A DNA stretch of 64,000 bases from assembly GCF_003122365.1 (NCBI RefSeq), contig NZ_CP029254.1, positions 2,057,001 through 2,121,000 of the forward strand, given 5' to 3'. The position numbers and the translations under genes are program-made. The notes under the pieces are model-generated. The model worked only from the letters and a program-made list of their open reading frames with translations, was not told the origin of the DNA and did no database searches. Below are positions 53,975-64,000 of this stretch, one piece after another (positions within the stretch are counted from its first letter, which is position 1; each line of letters starts with the position of its first letter). The DNA is from Streptomyces spongiicola (GTDB lineage: Bacteria > Actinomycetota > Actinomycetes > Streptomycetales > Streptomycetaceae).

Positions 53975-54925
53975 TCAGCGCGCCCCGGCGGCGCAGCTGT
54001 GAGCGATGCCGTCGAGGATGTCGTGCTCCGAGACGACGACCTCCGGCGCCCCGGCACGGTCCATGACCGCGAGCAGCACCAGGGCACCCGCGGTGATCAC
54101 GTCCACCCGCCCGGGGTGCATCACCGGGATCGCGGCCCGCTCGTCGCGGGTGGAGCGGACCAGCCGCCCGGTGATCTCCGCGACCCGGTCGCGGGAGACC
54201 CGGGAGTGGTGGATGGCCCCGGAGTCGTAAGCGTCGAGGCCCAGCGCGATCCCCGCGACGGTGGTCACCGAGCCGGCCAGGCCGACGAGCGTGCCCGCCT
54301 CGCGGATCGGCACGGTCTCCCCGGCCAGGTCGAGCGCCGCCTCGATGTCCGCCCGGACCGCGGCGATCTCCTCCGGCGCCGGAGGATCGCCGCGTATGTG
54401 ACGCTCGGTCAGCCGGACGCAGCCGATGTCGACCGAGCGGGCCGCCTCGACCCGGTCCCGGCCGATGACGAACTCGGTCGAACCGCCGCCGATGTCCACG
54501 ACCAGCCGCTCCTCGTCGCCCGCCAGTCCCCCGGTGGCACCGGTGAAGGAGAGTTCGGCCTCCTGGTCGCCGCTGATCACCTCGGGCTCGACCCCGAGGA
54601 TGCCGGCCACACCGCTCACGAACTCGCCGCGGTTCTCCGCGTCCCGGGAGGCGGAGGTCGCCACGAAGCGGATCCTCCCCCCGCCCCCGGCGGAGGGCAC
54701 CTCGATGCCGTGCTCCTCGATGACCCGGGCGTACTCCCGGCAGGCCGCGAAGGTGCGTTCCAGCGCCTCGGGGGCCAACCGCCCGGTGCGGTCCACGCCC
54801 TGCCCGAGCCGGACGATGGTCATCCGCCGGTCCAGTTCCACGAGTCCACCCGTCGAGGGGTCCACGTCGGCGACGAGCAGGCGGATCGAGTTGGTGCCGC
54901 AGTCGACGGCGGCGACGCGGGTCAT
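53975..54925 (-). CDS. Ppx/GppA-family exopolyphosphatase or guanosine pentaphosphatase
   Basis: 316 residues from ATG 54925. ASKHA fold: AAVDCGTNSIRLLVADVD (phosphate 1), RLGQGVDRTGRL, FVATSASRDAENR, GDQEAELSFTGA, VVDIGGGSTEFVIGRD (phosphate 2), DIGCVRLTERH and LVGLAGSVTTVAGI. Lacks the C-terminal HD domain of the long enzymes, as in the short actinobacterial Ppx1. The ATG overlaps the DUF501 stop (ATGA), so the two are coupled. Degrades polyphosphate or pppGpp, linking it to the stringent response. Confidence 0.93.
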   Translation of the reverse strand: MTRVAAVDCGTNSIRLLVADVDPSTGGLVELDRRMTIVRLGQGVDRTGRLAPEALERTFAACREYARVIEEHGIEVPSAGGGGRIRFVATSASRDAENRGEFVSGVAGILGVEPEVISGDQEAELSFTGATGGLAGDEERLVVDIGGGSTEFVIGRDRVEAARSVDIGCVRLTERHIRGDPPAPEEIAAVRADIEAALDLAGETVPIREAGTLVGLAGSVTTVAGIALGLDAYDSGAIHHSRVSRDRVAEITGRLVRSTRDERAAIPVMHPGRVDVITAGALVLLAVMDRAGAPEVVVSEHDILDGIAHSCAAGAR

Positions 54926-55488
54926 GCGGCGCCCCGCGTTCCCGGGTGCGCTCCGCCGTCCGCGCGGTCGCCGGCCCCCGCCGCCACGCACGGGCCCTTG
55001 GCCCACCACTCCGGAAGCAGCGCGATGGCCTCGTCGCCCAGCGGGTTCACCCCGGGGCCGGCCGCGAGCGAGTGGGCGACCAGGACGTGCAGGCACTTCA
55101 CCCGGTCCGGCATGCCGCCGGCGCTCGGGAAGCCCTTCAGCTCCTCGACCTCGTCCCGGCGCCGGAGGTAGTCCTCGTGCGCCGCCCGGTACGCCTCCGC
55201 CAGGTCGGGGTCGCTCTGCAGGCGCTCGGTCATCTCCCTCATCACGCCGTCAGCCTCCAGCGTGCCGATGGCCGAGGCCGCACGCGGGCAGGTCAGGTAG
55301 TACAGCGTCGGGAAGGGGGTGCCGTCCTCCAGCCGCGGTGCCGTCTCGACCACGTCGGGCCGCCCGCACGGGCAGCGGTGGGCGATGGCCCGCAGACCGC
55401 GCGGCGGGCGGCCGAGCTGCTCCTTGAACGCGGCGATGTCCTCCGCGGTGGGCGGGGTGGGCGCGGTGCTCGGCGGGGGCGTGTCCAT
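54922..55488 (-). CDS. DUF501 protein
   Basis: 188 residues. Typical DUF501 blocks: FKEQLGRPPRGLRAIAHRCPC, RLEDGTPFPTLYYLTCPRAAS, AIGTLEADGVMREM, YLRRRDEVEELKGFPSAGGM, PDRVKCLHVLVAHSLAAGPG, NPLGDEAIALLPEWW. The pattern of conserved Cys and His suggests a metal site; function unknown. Conserved between divIC/ftsB and ppx in actinobacteria. Overlaps ppx. Confidence 0.92.
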   Translation of the reverse strand: MDTPPPSTAPTPPTAEDIAAFKEQLGRPPRGLRAIAHRCPCGRPDVVETAPRLEDGTPFPTLYYLTCPRAASAIGTLEADGVMREMTERLQSDPDLAEAYRAAHEDYLRRRDEVEELKGFPSAGGMPDRVKCLHVLVAHSLAAGPGVNPLGDEAIALLPEWWAKGPCVAAGAGDRADGGAHPGTRGAA

Positions 55489-55583
55489 GCGATGTGTACG
55501 TCTCTTCGTCGGTTCGGTGAATGGGCTGGGGACTGTCCCCGGCGCCGCGCGTCGGTCCGGTCGACGCGCGGTCGCAGTCCTGG

Positions 55584-56048
55584 CTAACCTCGCGCGTCGG
55601 CCCGGTCGACGCCGTCCCAGACGTTCGAGTACCAGGGCCGGCCGCGGCCCTGCTCCTCGACGCGGGGCGTCCGGTCCGCCCGCGGGTCGGCCATGATGTA
55701 ACCGGTCTCGCCGGGCAGCACCATATGCAGATGCTCACGGGCCAGCCGCATGACGTACGCGTCGTCCTGGAGGCGGGCCTTCTCGTCCCGGAGCCGCTCG
55801 ACGCGCTCGCGGGCCGCGGCGGCGAGCCGCCGCTGCTCGGCGATCTCGTTCCGCTGCGACACGTACGCCCGCATCGGATAGGCGAGTGCGACGATCATCG
55901 AGCAGACGACGAGCGCGAGGAAGGCGGCCCGGCCGGTGAGCCGGGAGCGCCGGGCCTGGCGGCGGGTCTGCGAACGGTAGACGCGGGCGGCGGTCTGCTC
56001 ACCGAGCAGCCGCAGCCTGGTCGCGGTCGAGAACCGGTCCCGGGCCAT
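55584..56048 (-). CDS. divIC: FtsB/DivIC septum-formation initiator
   Basis: 154 residues. A basic cytoplasmic N-terminus (LLGEQTAARVYRSQTRRQARRSR), one membrane helix (AAFLALVVCSMIVALAYPM), an extracytoplasmic coiled coil (QRNEIAEQRRLAAAARERVERLRDEKARLQDD) and the conserved YVMRLAREHLHMVLPGETGYIM. It bridges early and late division proteins in the FtsQLB/DivIB-DivIC-FtsL complex. In Streptomyces it is needed mainly for sporulation septa. A 22-bp hairpin lies in its leader. Confidence 0.93.
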   Translation of the reverse strand: MARDRFSTATRLRLLGEQTAARVYRSQTRRQARRSRLTGRAAFLALVVCSMIVALAYPMRAYVSQRNEIAEQRRLAAAARERVERLRDEKARLQDDAYVMRLAREHLHMVLPGETGYIMADPRADRTPRVEEQGRGRPWYSNVWDGVDRADARG

Positions 56049-56068
56049 CTGTGCGCCTCCCCTTCACG

Positions 56069-56117
56069 TGCGTACGTCCCCGCACACGGTACGGGACCGT
56101 GTGCGGGGACGTACGCA
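56069..56117 (-). terminator. 22-bp perfect hairpin between eno and divIC
   Basis: Perfect 22-bp arms (ending TGCGTACG...CACGGT) with a 5-nt loop ACGGG. It is 102 bp past the enolase stop and its lower edge is only 20 bp before the divIC ATG. Either the enolase terminator or an attenuator of divIC. The remaining spacer to 56219 contains CGAAGGGC/GCCCTTGAAGC direct repeats. Confidence 0.8.
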
Positions 56118-56219
56118 ACCGGCCTTGCGCCGGGCCCGGGCGGAGCCGTCCGGGCCCGTGCCGGACGAAGCCCGTGAAGCGCGCGTGCCGGCTCAGCCCT
56201 CGAAGGGCATGCGCCGGGC

Positions 56220-58760
<2,541 letters not shown>

Positions 58761-58828
58761 CCGCCGGCAGGATTCGGCGTGCGGTCGACGGGGCCCGCGT
58801 TGCGAGCGGTTCAGACGGTAGGCACACG

Positions 58829-58862
58829 CCTCCCCGATGTTCAAAGACGCACATCGGGGAGG
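58829..58862 (-). terminator. hairpin between the two rpf genes
   Basis: Perfect 12-bp arms CCTCCCCGATGT and ACATCGGGGAGG with a 10-nt loop, about 140 bp past the stop of the second rpf gene and ~70 bp before the riboswitch. Probably the terminator of the upstream rpf gene. Confidence 0.65.
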
Positions 58863-58923
58863 AATCGCCCATATCTGATGCGACAACATGTCCGTTTTCG
58901 CAGGTGAGAACCCTGGCGATCGA

Positions 58924-58953
58924 AGTTGACCGCTTCGCGGCACCAGTTGACCG
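58924..58953. promoter_or_regulatory. direct repeat AGTTGACCG, 21 bp apart
   Basis: Two perfect 9-bp copies starting at 58924 and 58945, i.e. two helical turns apart, in the promoter region expected for the riboswitch-rpf transcript. Binding site for an activator or a response regulator is possible. No match to a named regulator was recognised. Confidence 0.5.
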
Positions 58954-59001
58954 GAAGAGACTCATATCTCACTCGCACAGACCCGGACATAAGCGCCCGA
59001 A

Positions 59002-59970
59002 CTACTGCGTCAACTCGCTCTCCTCCGGGCCGAGATCGAGGCTCTGGCCAGGCAGGATGAGGTTCGCGTCGGCGCCGACGACATCCCGGTTCACCTCATA
59101 GAGGGCGGGCCAGCCGCCGGGCACCTTGTTGGCGTCGGCGATCGACGAGAGGCTGTCGCCGGTGCGGACGACATAACCGTCTCCGGCGACAGCGCCGTCC
59201 CGCGCGGACTCGTCCCCCCTGGAAGCGTGGCGTCCGGAATCGCGCTCGTCGCCGGAATCGCCCGCCTGTGCCCCTTCTGCGGCCCCTTCGGCGGCCCCCT
59301 CGGCGGCCCCCTCCGCGGCGGGGACGCCCCGGTGCTTGCCCGTGCCCCCGTCGGCGGCGCCACCGGACGCCTGCGGACCCTCGCCCTGGCCGGCGGGCTC
59401 CGAGGACCCCGCCGAGGGCTCGGCGGACGGCGCGGGCTCCGAAGGCCCGGACGGCTCGGCGGACGGCGCGGAACCGGCGGCCGACGGAGACCCGGCGTCC
59501 GGCTCGGACACGGCGGCCGCCCCGTCACCGAACGAGGGGGCCTTCACCAGGCCGCCCAGCGGGTCGGTGGACGGGGTGCCGGCCGGCTGGGAGCCGCCCG
59601 TGGTCAGCCCCGTGATCACGCCGCAGCTCTGCCAGGCGGAGGCGCCCTGGGCGGCGAGCACCATCTCGGCGACGGAGATCTGCTCCGAGGGGCTGGCGAG
59701 GTCGGCGCGCGGCGCGTAGGCGGTGCCGCCGTAAGCCTCCCAGGTCTCCTGGGACATCTGGAGCCCGCCGTAGTAGCCGTTGCCCAGGTTGGCGCCCCAG
59801 TCGCCGCCGCTCTCGCAGTCGGCGACCCGGTTCCAGGTGGCGGTGTCGGCCGCTGACGCGGTGCCCGCACCGAGCAGCGGGATGGCGATGGCCGATCCGG
59901 TCACCCCTGCCGCGACGATGAGGGCGGGGGCCTGACGAGGTCGGCGGTGGCGGCCGTTCCCGGACAGCAT
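59002..59970 (-). CDS. second resuscitation-promoting factor with LysM domain
   Basis: 322 residues from ATG 59970. Signal peptide (APALIVAAGVTGSAIAIPLL, cleavage near ASA). Rpf domain ~41-120 (TWNRVADCESGGDWGANLGN with catalytic Glu in CESGG, GYYGGLQMSQETWEAYGG, ISVAEMVLAAQGASAWQSCG), then a long Ser/Pro/Ala/Glu linker with AAEGAAEGAAEGA repeats (~140-260), and a C-terminal LysM (YVVRTGDSLSSIADANKVPG ... VNRDVVGADANLILPGQSL). It is the longer paralogue of the gene downstream; the linker should reach through the cell wall. No ydaO element upstream of it. Confidence 0.93.
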   Translation of the reverse strand: MLSGNGRHRRPRQAPALIVAAGVTGSAIAIPLLGAGTASAADTATWNRVADCESGGDWGANLGNGYYGGLQMSQETWEAYGGTAYAPRADLASPSEQISVAEMVLAAQGASAWQSCGVITGLTTGGSQPAGTPSTDPLGGLVKAPSFGDGAAAVSEPDAGSPSAAGSAPSAEPSGPSEPAPSAEPSAGSSEPAGQGEGPQASGGAADGGTGKHRGVPAAEGAAEGAAEGAAEGAQAGDSGDERDSGRHASRGDESARDGAVAGDGYVVRTGDSLSSIADANKVPGGWPALYEVNRDVVGADANLILPGQSLDLGPEESELTQ

Positions 59971-60051
59971 GCGGTGTGCCTTCCGTGTGACTACAGAGAA
60001 CGTCCGGGACGATCGCGGCGGTTGAAACCTCGACGGCCCGGAGTCGGGGTG

Positions 60052-60081
60052 AACGTAGCCGCAGTCCCGCCTCTGTCACAA
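60052..60081 (-). promoter_or_regulatory. promoter candidate of the second rpf gene
   Basis: Minus strand TTGTGA (60076-60081), 18-bp spacer, TACGTT (60052-60057); predicted start ~75-80 bp before the ATG. Confidence 0.5.
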
Positions 60082-60133
60082 GCCGATGCAGCGGAGATCA
60101 CGTGAAAGTCACAAAATTGACGTAGCGTCAGAT

Positions 60134-61420
60134 TCAGCGGGGGGTGAATTCAACGGGCAGAGTGCGCAATCCGCGCATGATGAGCCCCCCACGCCACCGC
60201 AATTCGGATGGATCGACCGCAAGCCGCAAGTCCGGCAAACGGCCGAGGAGCGCCGCCAGCGCGGTCTGCCCCTCCAGCCGTGCGAGCGGCGCGCCAAGGC
60301 AGTAGTGGATGCCGTGCCCGTACCCGAGGTGCGGGTTGTCCCGGCGGGCGAGATCGAGGGTGTCGGGCTCCGCGAACCGCTCCGGGTCCCGGTCCGCGGC
60401 GGCGAGCACGACGAGGACGGGGTCGCCGGTGGAGATGTCCCGCCCGCCGAGGGTGAGCGGCTCGGTCGCGAAGCGCCAGGTGGCCAGCTCCACCGGCCCG
60501 TCGTAGCGCAGCAGCTCCTCGACCCCGGTGGCCAGCAGGCCGGTCTCGCCCGCGGCCAGCGAGTCCTGGAGCCGCCGCCGCTGCCCCGGATCGCGCAGCA
60601 GCGCGTACGTACCGTTCCCGATCAGGTTCACCGTGGTCTCGAACCCGGCGAAGAGGAGGATGAAGGCCATGGCCGCGGCCTCGTTCCCGGTCAGGTGCTC
60701 CCCGTGGTCGGAGGCCCTGATGAGACCCGAGATCAGATCGTCACCGGGCGCCTCCCGCTTGCGGTGGATCAGCTCGGCCAGATAGCCGCGCATCCTCTTC
60801 ACCGACCGGGCGACACCGCCCCGCGGACCGCCGCCGTGACGGATCATCATCCCGGCCCAGTCCCGGAAGTCGTCCTGGTCCTCACGGGGGACCCCGAGCA
60901 TGTCGCAGATGGCGTAGATGGGGAGCGGAAAGGCGAACTCGTGGATGAGGTCCGCGTGGCCCCGCCGGGCGAAACCGTCGATCAGCCCGTCCGTCAGCTC
61001 CTGCACCCGCGGGGCGAACCCGGCCACCCGGCGCGGGGTGAACGCCTTGGACACCAGCCGCCGCAGCCGGGTGTGGTCCGGCGGGTCGATGTTCAGCAGA
61101 TGCGTCATCAGCTCCGCCTTGCGCTCCCCCGGGATCCCCGTCTTCCCCTTCGCGTGCGCGGGCTCGTCGTGGTGCGCCGGGTTCTTGCTGAGCCGCTGGT
61201 CCGCGAGCGCCTGCCGGGCGTCCGCGTACCGGGTCACCAGCCACGCCTCGACCCCGCTGGGCAGCCGGGTCCGATGCACCGGCGCGTGCTCCCTGAGCCA
61301 GGCGTAGGCGGGGTACGGGTCGGTGGCGAACTCCCAGGTGAAGAGTTCGGGGGCGCCGGGGATGCCGGGGATGCCTCGGGCGCCGGGAGCGGCGGGGACG
61401 CGGGACGGCTGGTCGTGCAT
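60134..61420 (-). CDS. cytochrome P450 (CYP107-like)
   Basis: Soluble haem monooxygenase, 428 residues. N-terminal FTWEFATDPYPAYAWLREHAPV, I-helix AFILLFAGFETTVNLIGNGT with the oxygen-activation pair, K-helix EELLRYDGPVEL, and the haem-Cys loop LGYGHGIHYCLGAPLARLE (Cys in HYCLG). Likely oxidises a secondary metabolite or lipid; redox partners are not encoded nearby. Start ATG 61420; a Pro/Gly/Ile repeat (GIPGIPGAP) precedes the family core. Confidence 0.95.
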   Translation of the reverse strand: MHDQPSRVPAAPGARGIPGIPGAPELFTWEFATDPYPAYAWLREHAPVHRTRLPSGVEAWLVTRYADARQALADQRLSKNPAHHDEPAHAKGKTGIPGERKAELMTHLLNIDPPDHTRLRRLVSKAFTPRRVAGFAPRVQELTDGLIDGFARRGHADLIHEFAFPLPIYAICDMLGVPREDQDDFRDWAGMMIRHGGGPRGGVARSVKRMRGYLAELIHRKREAPGDDLISGLIRASDHGEHLTGNEAAAMAFILLFAGFETTVNLIGNGTYALLRDPGQRRRLQDSLAAGETGLLATGVEELLRYDGPVELATWRFATEPLTLGGRDISTGDPVLVVLAAADRDPERFAEPDTLDLARRDNPHLGYGHGIHYCLGAPLARLEGQTALAALLGRLPDLRLAVDPSELRWRGGLIMRGLRTLPVEFTPR

Positions 61421-61512
61421 GCCTCGACGTTAACCCGAGGGCGTTCGGTCACCCGTTCGGCCGACCTCTCGCCGTTCCCCGTGGGTACGCCGACCGTACC
61501 CACGAGACTCCG

Positions 61513-62520
61513 TCAACCGTTCCGGTCCCGGGCCGCGGCCTCCACGGCGCGGATCGCGTCACGGTAGGCGCGGGCGGCGGCGCGGAGGGCTGCCTCCGGG
61601 TCCTGGCCCTCGGCCTCCGCACGTACGGCCATGGCGAGCAGCCGGTACCCGACGGCGCCGGCACCGTCCTCCGTGGGCGGTTCCACGTCCAGCCCGGCGG
61701 TCCGCACCCGGCCCGCCAGTTTCGCGGCGAGAGCGAGTCCCGGCTGGCCGAGCGGAACACCGTCGGTCACCGACTCACGCCGCTTCTCGACCGCCTTGGT
61801 GCGCAGCCAGTGCTCCTTGACGTCCTCCGGTGTCTCGGCACGGGCGTCACCGAAGACGTGCGGGTGGCGGTGGATGAGCTTGTCGACGATGGCCCCGGCG
61901 ACGTCGTCGATCGAGAACGGCTCGTCCCCCTCCGCACCGGTCGCCTCCTGGGCGATGCGCGCGTGGAACACGACCTGGAGGAGCACGTCGCCGAGTTCCT
62001 CCCGCAGTTCGTCCCGGTCCCCGTCCTCGATGGCCTCGACGAGTTCGTACGCCTCCTCGATGCCGTACTTGGCGAGGCCCTTGTGGGTCTGCCGCGAGGA
62101 CCACGGGCACTCGCGGCGGATCCGGTCCATGACCTGGACGAGATCGAGAAGCCGGGCGCCCGGGAGATCGTAGGAGCCGGGCAGAAGTTCCAGCGCGGGC
62201 ATGGACACCCGGCCCGAGCCGGCGATGCGGGCCAGGCCGTCGGTGAGTGCCCGGTCGCCCTCACCCGTCGCGAGGACCACCGCGGTCCGGCCTCCCGCGC
62301 AACCGTCCAGGAGTTCCCGCGCGGTGGGCGCGGCGATCTCCACGTCCACGCCCGCCTCCCTCAGGTACGGCAGTTGCGGGTGCTCCGCGTCGGCGCACAG
62401 CACGCGGTCGGCGGCACGCAGGGTCTGCCACGCCGGCCAGGACAGCAGTCCGGGCGCGACACGGTGGCTGGCGGTGAGCAGGACGACACGACCCGGCTCG
62501 GCGGGCGCTTCAGCGTTCAC
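61513..62520 (-). CDS. mazG: MazG-family nucleoside triphosphate pyrophosphohydrolase
   Basis: 335 residues. The N-terminal ~115 residues resemble a tetrapyrrole-methylase-like (YabN-type) domain: RVVLLTASHRVAPGLLSW ... AVVLATGEGDRALTDGLA, but without clear SAM motifs. MazG domain ~125-310: IRRECPWSSRQTHKGLAKYG, the metal-binding EEAYELVEAIEDGD and ELREELGDVLLQVVFHARIAQ, then HRHPHVFGDARAETPEDV, WLRTKAVEKRRES, LALAAKLAGRVRTAGLDV. Removes aberrant or regulatory nucleoside triphosphates in the cytoplasm. Confidence 0.93.
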   Translation of the reverse strand: MNAEAPAEPGRVVLLTASHRVAPGLLSWPAWQTLRAADRVLCADAEHPQLPYLREAGVDVEIAAPTARELLDGCAGGRTAVVLATGEGDRALTDGLARIAGSGRVSMPALELLPGSYDLPGARLLDLVQVMDRIRRECPWSSRQTHKGLAKYGIEEAYELVEAIEDGDRDELREELGDVLLQVVFHARIAQEATGAEGDEPFSIDDVAGAIVDKLIHRHPHVFGDARAETPEDVKEHWLRTKAVEKRRESVTDGVPLGQPGLALAAKLAGRVRTAGLDVEPPTEDGAGAVGYRLLAMAVRAEAEGQDPEAALRAAARAYRDAIRAVEAAARDRNG

Positions 62521-62958
62521 CCCTCGACCCTACGTCGGGCGCACGGGCCGCCGGGGCCGGGCCCGGTGGTCCGGCTTGGACGGCCTCGGGAGCCGTCCTG
62601 CGGGGTCGCGTCCGCCGGGACGCCTCACCGGCCGCCCCGGACAACCCACCCGGACAACCCACCGGACGCCCACCGGGACGCACCACCGGGACGCACCACC
62701 GGACGCACCACGGTCGGCGGGACCGGACGCCCGCCGGCCGCGCCACCGTCCGGCGGGACCCCGCGCCTCGGGGACGGCTTCCCGCTCGACAGGGCCGCAG
62801 CCCACCGGGACGCACACCGGCCTCGCGGGCGGGCCGCCGTCCCCGCTCCCACCGGAACTCCGAACCGGCCCGGCGGGACGGGGCGGAGTGGTGCAGGGCG
62901 GGACGGGACGGGACGGGGCAGGGCGGGACGGGGCGGCGCCGCGTCCCGGGCGGCTGTG
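62521..62958. repeat. GC-rich repeat spacer downstream of the SurA-like gene
   Basis: CCCACCGGGACGCACCACCGG units at 62640-62710 and a GGGACGGGACGGGGC pentamer/hexamer array at 62895-62935. It separates mazG from the lipoprotein gene, both on the minus strand. No gene; several open frames are repeat-driven. Confidence 0.8.
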
Positions 62959-63612
62959 CTACGCCCCGGCCTGGATTCCCTCCCGCGGCCCGGTGACCTG
63001 GGTGATCCACGGAGCCTTGTAGTCGCCGAGCTGGATCTTGGTGTCATCCCAGGTGCCGTACCGCGGGTTGACGTCGATGGCGAGTTGCCTGGAAGCGGCC
63101 GTCAGCGCGGCACCGACCTTCTGCTGGCCCTCCGGGGTGCCGAGGTCGGCACCCAGCGCCCGGGCCAGCCCGGTCAGCAGGACCTCCTCACGCACCGCCC
63201 GGTCGATCTGGTCCGGGGCGACCCCGCGCTGCTGAAGCAGCATCGCGGCGAGCTGCTCCTCTCCGCCGGACTGCCCGGCCGCGGCCGCCCGGGCGTCCTG
63301 GACCTGCTTGCGTGAGGCGGTGACGCCGTTGTCCGAGGCCGCCTGCTCCAGGATGCGACCGAAGATCATCCCGTGCAGCTTGGCCCGGCTGAGCTGCCCG
63401 GTGTTCCTGATCAGCTGAGCGCCCTCGGGCGACGCCTCCTGGGCCGCCCGCACGTCCCTCACCTCGGCCTGGAGCGCCGACACCTCGATGCGGTCGGCCC
63501 CGACGACGGCCGCGGCGCCCGGGCGCGCCTCGTTACCGCAGGCGGCGAGCAGGGGGACCGCCGAGACGAGCGCGGCGGAGAGGGCGAGCGCGGTGCGACG
63601 GCGGCGGTGCAA
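62959..63612 (-). CDS. SurA N-terminal-domain-like lipoprotein
   Basis: 217 residues from TTG 63612, which has GGGAGG five bases upstream; no ATG/GTG gives a better frame and the longer frame to 63813 lacks homology. Lipoprotein signal: RRRRTALALSAALVSAVPL then LLAACGN (lipobox, Cys-22). The rest is helical and resembles SurA/peptidyl-prolyl isomerase N-terminal chaperone domains (GADRIEVSALQAEVRDVRAAQ, MIFGRILEQAASDNGVTASR, LLQQRGVAPDQIDRAVREEV) but has no PpiC domain. A likely periplasmic-side chaperone anchored to the membrane. The start codon is the main uncertainty. Confidence 0.75.
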   Translation of the reverse strand: MHRRRRTALALSAALVSAVPLLAACGNEARPGAAAVVGADRIEVSALQAEVRDVRAAQEASPEGAQLIRNTGQLSRAKLHGMIFGRILEQAASDNGVTASRKQVQDARAAAAGQSGGEEQLAAMLLQQRGVAPDQIDRAVREEVLLTGLARALGADLGTPEGQQKVGAALTAASRQLAIDVNPRYGTWDDTKIQLGDYKAPWITQVTGPREGIQAGA

Positions 63613-63864
63613 AGGGGCCTCCCGGCGTGCGGTGGTGATCGTGACGCGCAGCGTTCGTGACGCGGAGCGTTTGTGACTCGGTGCACAAAGACCTTGCGGT
63701 GATCGATGGTAGGCAGTCGGCGTGGTGCAGGCCACCACTTCGCCGTCACCGGTTCGGTCAACGACTCGGGAGCGCCCGGGGTGCGGGGCCGCGCACCGGT
63801 TCCGTGCCGGCACGCCTGAACGGCGACGGCCGGGGCATCCGTAGGACGAGAGGGAGGCCGGGCT

Positions 63865-64000
63865 ATGGGTGCGGTGAGGTCTGTGTCGTGGTGGGTGAAG
63901 GTGCCGGTCGGCGTCCTGCTGGTGGCCGTGCTGCTGCTGGCGGGGGCACAGCTTCGAGGACTGCCGGGGCTGCCCGGGCTCGGCGAACTGTTCGGCGAGC
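63865..64000 (+). CDS. membrane-anchored protein, N-terminal part only
   Basis: Runs off the right edge. ATG 63865 with GAGGGAGG upstream. MGAVRSVSWWVKVPVGVLLV, AVLLLAGAQLRGLPGLPGLG gives one N-terminal helix followed by a Gly/Leu/Pro-rich segment. This start resembles actinobacterial proteins with a DUF4230 domain, but that domain is outside the window, so the assignment is tentative. Confidence 0.55.
   Translation, partial: MGAVRSVSWWVKVPVGVLLVAVLLLAGAQLRGLPGLPGLGELFGE

Noticed and set aside
53597..55171. 524-residue plus-strand frame
   Set aside because: Antisense to ppx and DUF501 and crossing the ppx-ndh spacer; composition is typical of a high-GC shadow frame.
58829..58862. Expression platform of the riboswitch
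   Set aside because: The hairpin lies 5' of the ydaO aptamer on the transcribed strand, so it cannot be its downstream switch; it is more likely the terminator of the longer rpf gene.

Overview
The window reads as chromosomal DNA of a Streptomyces. GC is very high, GTG starts are frequent, and the gene set is typical of the genus: a SigB/SigF-type sigma factor, the hut genes, enolase–DivIC/FtsB–DUF501–Ppx, two Rpf-like proteins, a type II NADH dehydrogenase with Rex-like sites, and a leucine tRNA with anticodon TAA, which is the developmental tRNA gene bldA. The IS-rich stretch at 31.5–37.7 kb looks like a small accessory insertion in otherwise core chromosome.

Layout. 0–1 kb: sigma factor. 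1–12.9 kb: a cell-surface glycan cluster (DegT aminotransferase, Wzx-type flippase, GH26-like glycosidase, two membrane proteins, NodB deacetylase, GT2 glycosyltransferase, GNAT/FemAB-like protein). Most of these genes carry in-frame tandem-repeat tracts. 13.3–16.4 kb: a compact group encoding a small secreted protein and an ABC transporter (two membrane proteins and an ATPase). 16.6–23.3 kb: histidine catabolism (hutU, an M20 amidohydrolase, hutF, a PPOX protein, hutI), with a dyad next to the hutU promoter. 23.8–27.4 kb: a LysA-like decarboxylase, an SRPBCC protein and an APC permease. 27.7–29.8 kb: a four-gene roadblock/DUF4388 operon with a palindrome in its leader and a TTA codon in its second gene. 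29.9–31.5 kb: a membrane protein and an RpiR regulator. 31.7–37.7 kb: a decayed region with a truncated protease, an IS3 transposase fragment, a nuclease/toxin remnant with a YwqG-like neighbour, and a membrane-protein pseudogene split by an intact ISAs1-type element with a 10-bp target duplication. 38.4–46 kb: cystathionine beta-synthase, an SGNH hydrolase, a thiolase, a coiled-coil membrane protein, a DUF4287 protein and a Bax-inhibitor-1 protein. 46.3 kb: bldA. 46.8–50.2 kb: a MacB-type ABC exporter. 50.6–58.6 kb: cyclopropane-fatty-acid synthase, ndh, ppx, DUF501, divIC/ftsB, eno, rpf. 59–64 kb: a second rpf, a cytochrome P450, mazG, a SurA-N-like lipoprotein and the start of a membrane-anchored protein.

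How the genes work together. The hut genes turn urocanate into glutamate by the formiminoglutamate deiminase route. The glycan genes suggest synthesis, flipping, trimming and deacetylation of a surface polymer. The two Rpf proteins cleave peptidoglycan, and one has a c-di-AMP (ydaO) riboswitch leader. BldA, the only tRNA that reads UUA, lies about 18 kb from the one intact gene in which I saw a TTA codon, the DUF4388 gene of the roadblock operon; this suggests that operon is under developmental control.

All calls come from reading the sequence by eye. Homology statements rest on motif recognition and not on searches.
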